Program-made: the position numbers and the translations under genes | The notes under the pieces: generated by a model | What the model saw: the letters and a program-made list of their open reading frames with translations, nothing else | Database searches by the model: none | What the model was told of the DNA's origin: nothing | Assembly: GCA_021521415.1 (NCBI GenBank) | Contig: JAIQDT010001126.1 | Location: 186,001-250,000, forward strand | Length of the DNA: 64,000 bases | Origin: Bidens hawaiensis | Taxonomy: Eukaryota; Streptophyta; Magnoliopsida; Asterales; Asteraceae | Direction of reading: 5' to 3' | Part shown: piece after piece, positions 58,227 through 64,000 of the stretch | How positions within the stretch are numbered: position 1 is the first letter of the stretch | Layout: every line of letters starts with the position of its first letter

Positions 58227-60187
58227 TGTCACACCCCCATCTAAGGCCTAGGAGTATGACCATAAGTTGGTATCGTAATTTTAAATAAATCAGAGTTACG
58301 TTTAATTTGCGGAAGACTTATAAATTTTAAGGATCGAAATATAATATTTACATAAAAGGCGGGATTATAAATTACCCGTTTGAGTTAACAAAAGATTACT
58401 TGTTTATGTTACAAAACCACCATATATTAAGTTTTACAAAATAAAATCAGAGCCATCGGATATATAAGCACTTCGTCACTCCAAGTGCTAAACTTGTTCA
58501 CCTGCAAAATGTAAGAAAATATGTCAGCAACGAATGCTGGTGAACATGTTGATGCAAAATAACTTATTTTACTTTATTACCCCTCGAGACTACGCCTGCC
58601 TTGGCCCAACGTGGCTTAGGAATAACAAATTCAAATAACACAGTATAAACTAGAGCCTTTACACTAGGTCACCTCACAAACACCGCAGCGTTTGACTTAG
58701 TTAAGTACCCGTAAATATACACAACGGTCGTACTCCCAGCAGGAGAGCGTCCTACGACCAAGGGTGGTGCGATCATGCCCATACATCGCATAGTACCACC
58801 TATGTAAGGATCCAGACATATGTATACCACAGCCTGAGGGCTAGGTTCATACCCATAGTTATAACGGTTTTAGGAACACATAGTTCCTTGTAAACAATTT
58901 CATATAACAAGTTGACTCTTTTGAAAACAGGTTTAAAAGTTTGGGGGGCGTATTCACCTTATCTCTTTAGGATCGGCTTCACTCACCGTCCAAGGGTCTT
59001 TCCCTTTCTTTATCTCGAACCTATAGTTACGAGTATAAATATTTGTTAGTCGGATACACGATCCGGCTTAAGACCTTTAGTCTTATATCTCAATCCTCGA
59101 TTGAACCTTTAGTTCAATTCTTATTTACTTAAAAACCTCTTGTTTAAAAGTAAATTATAAACCTTTAGTTTATATGAAAACCCGACGTTTCTTCTTCTCT
59201 AAGAAACGTAATCGTTTCTTTTATTATTTAAGAATACTCTTTATTCATTAAATAATATTTTCATAACAAAGAATATATACATATATACTTACACACATAT
59301 ATATGTTATCACATATTCAACATTCAATATTTCATTCATTTCTTTGTTATGTTTTCTTTTCTTTTCTTTTATCGAGGTATCGAATATAACCTCGACTTAA
59401 GGCCAAAGCCTTGAATATAATATTAAATTATATTGAATTCGATATTACGCCTAACCTTAATGGCGTACCGAAATCCTAGGGACTTGAGCAGCACTCCGAC
59501 GCCGCTTTATTTCTCAATCGTCAAACGATTACTCCAAACTTCGGTACTCGTTGACACGTTTATCGAGATTTATTGCCATTTCAACAACACCTTCTTGGTA
59601 TGTGGGTGGAGGTTGGTATAAACTTTCAAGGAAACGATGATACACAAACGAGATTTGAGGCACGCTTATCGAGGAAATCGTTTATATGATTGTTGGGTTT
59701 TAGAGAGAAGTTAGAGAGAGACTTGAGAGCAGGTTTTGGTGTGAAGAATGATCCACCTCTTGGCTGCTATTTATAGGCGAAATTTGATGTCCCATCGCGG
59801 TACGCGATGTGCTCCTGGGCACCTGTCGCGTACCGCGACGTAGCCCAGGTGAGTCACAACGTAGGTCTGCCACGTGTCGCCACGTGGCAGACGTTGTGCC
59901 ACGTGTTGACACGTGGAGGACGTTGCGCCACGTGTCGGGACACGTGGCGACCGATGTGCCACGTGTGGACACGTGGCATACCACGTGTGGACACGTGGCA
60001 TACCACGTGTCTCGTTGTCAGACGCCCCATCGCGGTACGCGATGGGTTTCTCTGATGACCTATCGTGTAGCGCGATGAGTAGAAAAATCAGAATTTTCAT
60101 TTTAACCTTCAAGTTGGAATTTGGCAATTTCAGTCCCTAGACTTTGGAAAGTTGATACTTTGAACTCGAAATTTTCACGTTGTTACA
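58227..60187 (-). repeat. LTR (5' in element orientation) of Tekay
   Basis: 1961 bp. Minus-strand TATA box CTATAAATAG at 59776-59767, immediately downstream (in element orientation) of the G-box and palindrome module. Confidence 0.93.
59788..60079 (-). promoter_or_regulatory. G-box cluster bracketed by GC-rich palindromes in the Tekay 5' LTR (U3)
   Basis: Eleven CACGTG hexamers lie between 59871 and 60009, alternating CACGTGTN and CACGTGGN contexts so that neighbours form larger inverted repeats. The cluster is flanked on each side by a pair of the GC-rich palindrome (59791-59811 with 59826-59842; 60026-60046 with a degenerate copy near 60059-60078). The TATA box lies about 15 bp beyond the nearest palindrome. 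G-boxes are binding sites for plant bZIP and bHLH (PIF, MYC) factors. The cluster is therefore likely the U3 enhancer, but binding is not shown by sequence alone. Confidence 0.75.
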
Positions 60188-61117
60188 ACAGAAATTTGAC
60201 ACTGTGGATATGTTATCCTGGCATATGTTTTGGATCAATTATCCTTAGCGTGTGTTCCAGATCTCGTCAGGATCACGGATCCACAGTACTTATTATATAC
60301 TAACGGTTATTCTCATGTGTAGTCTTATATTTAGCAGGTATAACGGTTAGAAGACTCAGTCTATCCACTAACTTGCAGTCAAGAAGATATTGACGTGTCT
60401 GGATCAATTATCCTTCTTAAGAGTTCTAGAGCTACGTCAGGATCATGTATCCTCGGTATTTGTTGTTGTTAACGGTTGTTTTTTATATGAAAGTTGATAT
60501 TTATCAAGTGCAACGGCTCCAAGACTTATTCCACCGGATATCTCACTATTGGACTTGTCAAACACGTGATCAAAGTGGCTGTTACGTTTATATTGAAGGC
60601 AATGGCGGATTTTTAGGGATTATTAGTTAATAGTCTTTATTATTCATAACTCCATAGAGTTATTATCTTTTATGTATAAATAGAGGTGATGATCAGCTAG
60701 AAAATATAACCCAATACACTCTGCTCTCTACGAACACAGCAATACACACACACACACCTAGAATTATTGTAAACACTGATCATAATCTCCAACCTTGTAT
60801 CCTCATTTTTCATATTAATAAAGTGGTGATTGACGATTTGTCATCACCCGGGGGTTTTTTGTGCCGGAGATTATTATAATCACATACCATCCGACCAAAG
60901 ATTACATTGTTAATCCTTGACCGAAGCAATTCGACCAAAGATTGCCTTGCTAGTTTTTGACCGAAGTAAGATTATCATAATCAAGGGTTTTTTCCCTCGT
61001 GATCAAATCCTTGTGTTCATCATTATTTCGTTTACATATTCTTTATCATCATCATAGCACTAGACCTCACAATTACGAATTTGGATACATTATCCTAGAG
61101 TATTTTTGTCCTAAACA
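60188..61117 (+). repeat. 3' LTR of the Tat element, right part
   Basis: Continues the LTR that starts at 50181-50194. The first five bases (60188-60192) are the right copy of the ACAGA target duplication made by Tekay. The sequence tracks the 5' LTR with scattered substitutions. Confidence 0.9.
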
Positions 61118-64000
61118 ATGTGTGAGATTTATTCTATGATTGCAACTAGTTTAAGTGAATATAATGATTACACTAAAACAGGGGAGGGCCCCAAGTCAGC
61201 AATAAACCAAAGAGTTCAAGGGACAGCCCCCAAGGCACGGGTTCAATGGACGCGTCCCCTTGGCAGGGTTCGTGGGCAACGCCCCTGACGAGGTCTAAGC
61301 GCAGTTTCCATTGTGGAAACACACCGAATATGCATGCATAGATGAATTTTATATGCAAAATGATTTCCAAAGTCACTAGAAATGAGTAGCATGTTGCTAC
61401 TAGTCAGTAGCAATAGAGATACTAGTGATCGATAACAATGGAGTTTGATAGCTAGTAATAGAGTTATTGAAGACCGATAGTAAACTATCAGAGCTCGGTA
61501 GTAACAGTGTTACTGATGTTCGACAACAACTAAATGAATGGACAAGTCACCGATAGTAATAGAGTTACTTCCGATGGTGTCCCAGAAAATAACTTCAAAG
61601 AAGTTGTAACAATCATACTTTTCACAAAGAGTTGCAGCAATTTAACATTATTGTGATGGTTTAACCTCCAGACCAAAAGAGGAAACATCTAGAATTTTCA
61701 TAATTAACATCGATTTAACATGTATTTTAACATAAAATAAACGTCTCGTTTTTTGGAATACACTTTACGTCTTGTCCGGTCATTGATTTCGTGTATCTAC
61801 AAATATTTTAGTCTAAATGTGATATACACAATTAGATTAGAATTTATCTAGGAAATACAAAATTCAAAACCTACATGAAATACTAGTGATAGTTTAGTAT
61901 TTCTATAGTTAATAAAAAGTATCGTTAATTATTACCAAAACAATATTTAAACTTAGTTATTGCTTTTATCCAATATATAATTGTTCAAGAATATATATGG
62001 TATATGAAATTGCAGACTTATAATTATAAAAGTTATATTTTGCATTTTTGTTTAAGCTCAGTTTAACTTAGAAATATAATAATAAATTTATTACAACCAT
62101 TTGTTTCTTGCTAAAAATTAGGGGTGAAATCGACACCGTATCAATACCGAACATACCAATACCATATTTTTAAAAAAAGTGGGTACTGAGTACCGTACTG
62201 AAACTATCAGTATCATATAAATACCGGTACTCGTTATCAAACACTCATCTCTACTAAAAATCAAGGGAAAAATACTGAATTATTTTTGGTTACATACATT
62301 TTTTTCATTTAGCACCACATATGATTGGCAATGAAAGATTCTGTTTTTGTTTATGTTGAAAATTTCAAGTCGTGACACGATATTATTGGCCACATGCATG
62401 CAGAAGCCAACCACAAAACCATCACTAAAAGTTTTTGTTGATCATTAACGTTCCATACCAAGCGATCGATATGTATGGAGCAATGGACCATCGACTTTTA
62501 TACTTTATAACACTTATCTTCCTCTTTTAATATGAAACGTAACGTCTATAAGGTTACTTGTCCAAGATATGAAATCACTTTTATGTTTTGTAATACGTGT
62601 TTAGTATATCATGAACATATAATGAACAATCATCATAAAATATATAACTTTGAGCGACTCTTGCTGAAGTCAAAAAGATCATTACTAATTAATCATTAAA
62701 AGTCATTATTGTAATTTGTAAAAGTATGTAAGTACGGGTAAAATTATGTTTCATTGATTATAGGGTACGTGAAAATCTCTATAATGTCTTAACTTTAGTT
62801 AACAGTCTATGTCAAGATGTTATCTACATGACACGTTTTAAACTTTGTTTGTAACAAACTAAATTATATGCCATTCCTTTACATTTTAAGCGTTATGTGA
62901 TGTTTGACTTAAACAAAAGGTAGCACGCCATATTTGAAAAAACAAAACGTGCTGGAACTTCAATGAAGGAAACTATCTTATAAAATTTATACCACATTAT
63001 TTGGCTAATTAAGGAAGAAAAGTTCGGTTATAGTTACACGTATGTATGGAATAATTGGGGTTTCGTAAAAGGTGAGAATTCTAGCTTGGAGGGTAGAAAT
63101 GGAAAGAATACCAACCTACTTGATGTCGCTAAATAGGTGAAAAAAGAGGTTATATATAGTGTAAGAAAAGTGGCATTTACTTTGTAGAGTGAAGCGATTA
63201 AGCGGGATAGTATAATTTTTGTGTGCAATTTTATTTCGATTGTATATACCATTAGAGGGTTGGTTGTGGCTCGTTTGGTTAGTATCTTGTTGTACCGTTT
63301 GATGGTTAATAAAAGATTTATTGGTCGTTCAAAAAAGAGAGATGAATATTAACCATTAAGCTTCAAAATGATGTTGAATGAAAATTTTACTCCTTAATAT
63401 GTCAATTCACATGTACTTTAACCCATAGTTTTCATGCACAACATCCTCGACCCACCACCACCAATCACCATCACATCAACGTACTCAATACTGATTCAAC
63501 ATCAACTGACTTAAAGTTTCTTAGCCATTCATACCACTTACTAATTCTTACAGATGCAGAGGTTGTCAATCAGCCCCTAAACGCTAAATATCAATTAGTT
63601 AAAGAGGAATCTGGAAGGGGGAAACCCCTCTAAACCCAAATGAACAAACATTACTTGTTTGTAGTGATGCATATATGTTGTAGCCAGGAGAATTATTTCA
63701 TGATTAGTAGTAGAATAAGTGCACCTTTTGTATTAGCACGCATACTTGTTTTTGTTATATGCACACGGGGAAATCGTCTTTGTAATGTGATGTTACATAT
63801 GCATGTTGGATTACATTACGTATGATGACACATAACTAAACATAAGTTTCATAAAATATTTTAGTATTTTGCAATAAAATAAAGTAGTTAATTAAGGCCC
63901 AAATTGTCTTCATATGAAAATATTGATGTGCTTCATGAAAATGAAATGGCACCTTTGTAAAGTGGAAACCTTTAAACTTCTTGAAGCTTCATGGTTTGGA
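61118..64000. other. Intergenic, no gene recognised
   Basis: 61165-61310 is a GC-rich patch (GGACGCGTCCCCTTGGCAGG, CAACGCCCCTGACGAGG) that resembles fragments of plant LTRs. 61375-61580 holds degenerate short repeats of GATAGTAATAGAGTTACT type. A small hAT MITE lies at 62119-62253. 62262-64000 is AT-rich with only short frames lacking family resemblance. Confidence 0.45.
62119..62253. mobile_element. Small hAT-type MITE (135 bp)
   Basis: A perfect 8 bp target duplication CTAAAAAT flanks it (62111-62118, 62254-62261). The ends TAGGGGTGAAATCG and, from the right, TAGAGATGAGTG fit hAT termini. The interior is GTACCGGTAC/ATACCG-rich. Confidence 0.75.

Larger units (their letters stand above)
50195..60187 (-). 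mobile_element. Tekay (Del) chromovirus inserted in the 3' LTR of the Tat element
   Basis: LTRs at 50195-52082 and 58227-60187 (TGTCACACCC...TTGTTACA) are flanked by a perfect target duplication ACAGA (50190-50194, 60188-60192). On the minus strand the LTR at 58227 is followed by TTGGTATCTGAGCC (58225 downward), a tRNA-iMet-type primer site with one change from TGGTATCAGAGC. The tract AAGGTGGGGAGGA next to 52083 is the polypurine tract. It encodes an extra acidic ORF, gag with zinc knuckle, protease, RT, RNase H, integrase and a C-terminal chromodomain-like region, as in Tekay. It is defective through frameshifts and stops. It is younger than the host Tat element by nesting. Confidence 0.95.
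42814..61117 (+). mobile_element. Tat-lineage Ty3/Gypsy retrotransposon, split by a Tekay insertion
   Basis: The 5' LTR 42814-43751 (TGTTAGTGCAC...CAAAACA) is followed by a primer site TTTGGCGCCCACCGTGGGGC. The 3' LTR begins at 50181, is interrupted after 14 bp by the Tekay element, and resumes at 60188 to end at 61117. A perfect target duplication ATGTG flanks the whole (42809-42813, 61118-61122). The polypurine-like TTTTGGGGACAAT lies immediately before the 3' LTR. The coding order gag, protease, RT, RNase H, a second archaeal-type RNase H, integrase is diagnostic of Tat/Ogre/Retand. Net length without the insertion is about 8.3 kb. Frameshifts and stops make it defective. Confidence 0.93.

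Noticed and set aside
62521..64000. Possible gene near the right edge
   Set aside because: Only short frames in AT-rich DNA; no splice-linked exons or protein family could be recognised.

Overview
This is a stretch of a large, repeat-rich plant nuclear genome. The evidence is split plant genes (a TGA bZIP factor, an ESCRT IST1-like gene), a plant mTERF gene, a chloroplast ATP synthase delta pseudogene, a nuclear copy of plastid psaB, and Athila, Tat and Tekay Ty3/Gypsy retrotransposons. The retroelement flavour suggests a eudicot, probably an Asteraceae species; the family call is an inference from general resemblance, not a search.

Layout. 1-1265: end of a PIF/Harbinger transposon carrying a frameshifted HARBI1-like transposase, minus strand. 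1463-5022: intact six-exon IST1-like gene, minus strand, with a MITE in its large fourth intron. 6756-10769: young non-coding LTR retrotransposon with near-identical 405 bp LTRs and two unrelated minisatellites inside. 11075-11842: single-exon, short mTERF gene, plus strand. 13268-13617: internally deleted atpD pseudogene. 14355-17069: intact eight-exon clade-I-like TGA factor, minus strand, with a probable 5' UTR intron upstream. 19742-20504: degenerate retroelement-associated fragment, then an inverted and scrambled psaB fragment.

22456-34412: complete but decayed Athila element, plus strand, with gag, pol and an almost intact env-like ORF. 35742-38062: two MITEs and a candidate solo LTR. 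38996-42767: solo LTR (TSD CTGAG), interrupted by a hAT element (TSD GTTATTTG), itself interrupted by a Mutator-like element (TSD TATATTTTT) that carries a 42 bp hairpin-forming array. 42814-61117: Tat-lineage Gypsy element (TSD ATGTG) whose 3' LTR is split after 14 bp by a 10 kb Tekay chromovirus (50195-60187, TSD ACAGA). 61118-64000: AT-rich DNA with a small hAT MITE and no gene I can support.

Host genes number only three apparently functional loci (IST1-like, mTERF, TGA). They are not an operon and show no obvious functional link. Most of the window is transposon layers whose order can be read from perfect target-site duplications. The most unusual signal is a short GC-rich palindrome, core CCATCGCGGTACGCGATGG. 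It occurs in both polarities, usually in pairs, in the LTRs and interior of the Athila element and also in the LTRs of the unrelated Tekay element. In Tekay the pairs bracket a dense cluster of CACGTG G-boxes immediately upstream of a TATA box.
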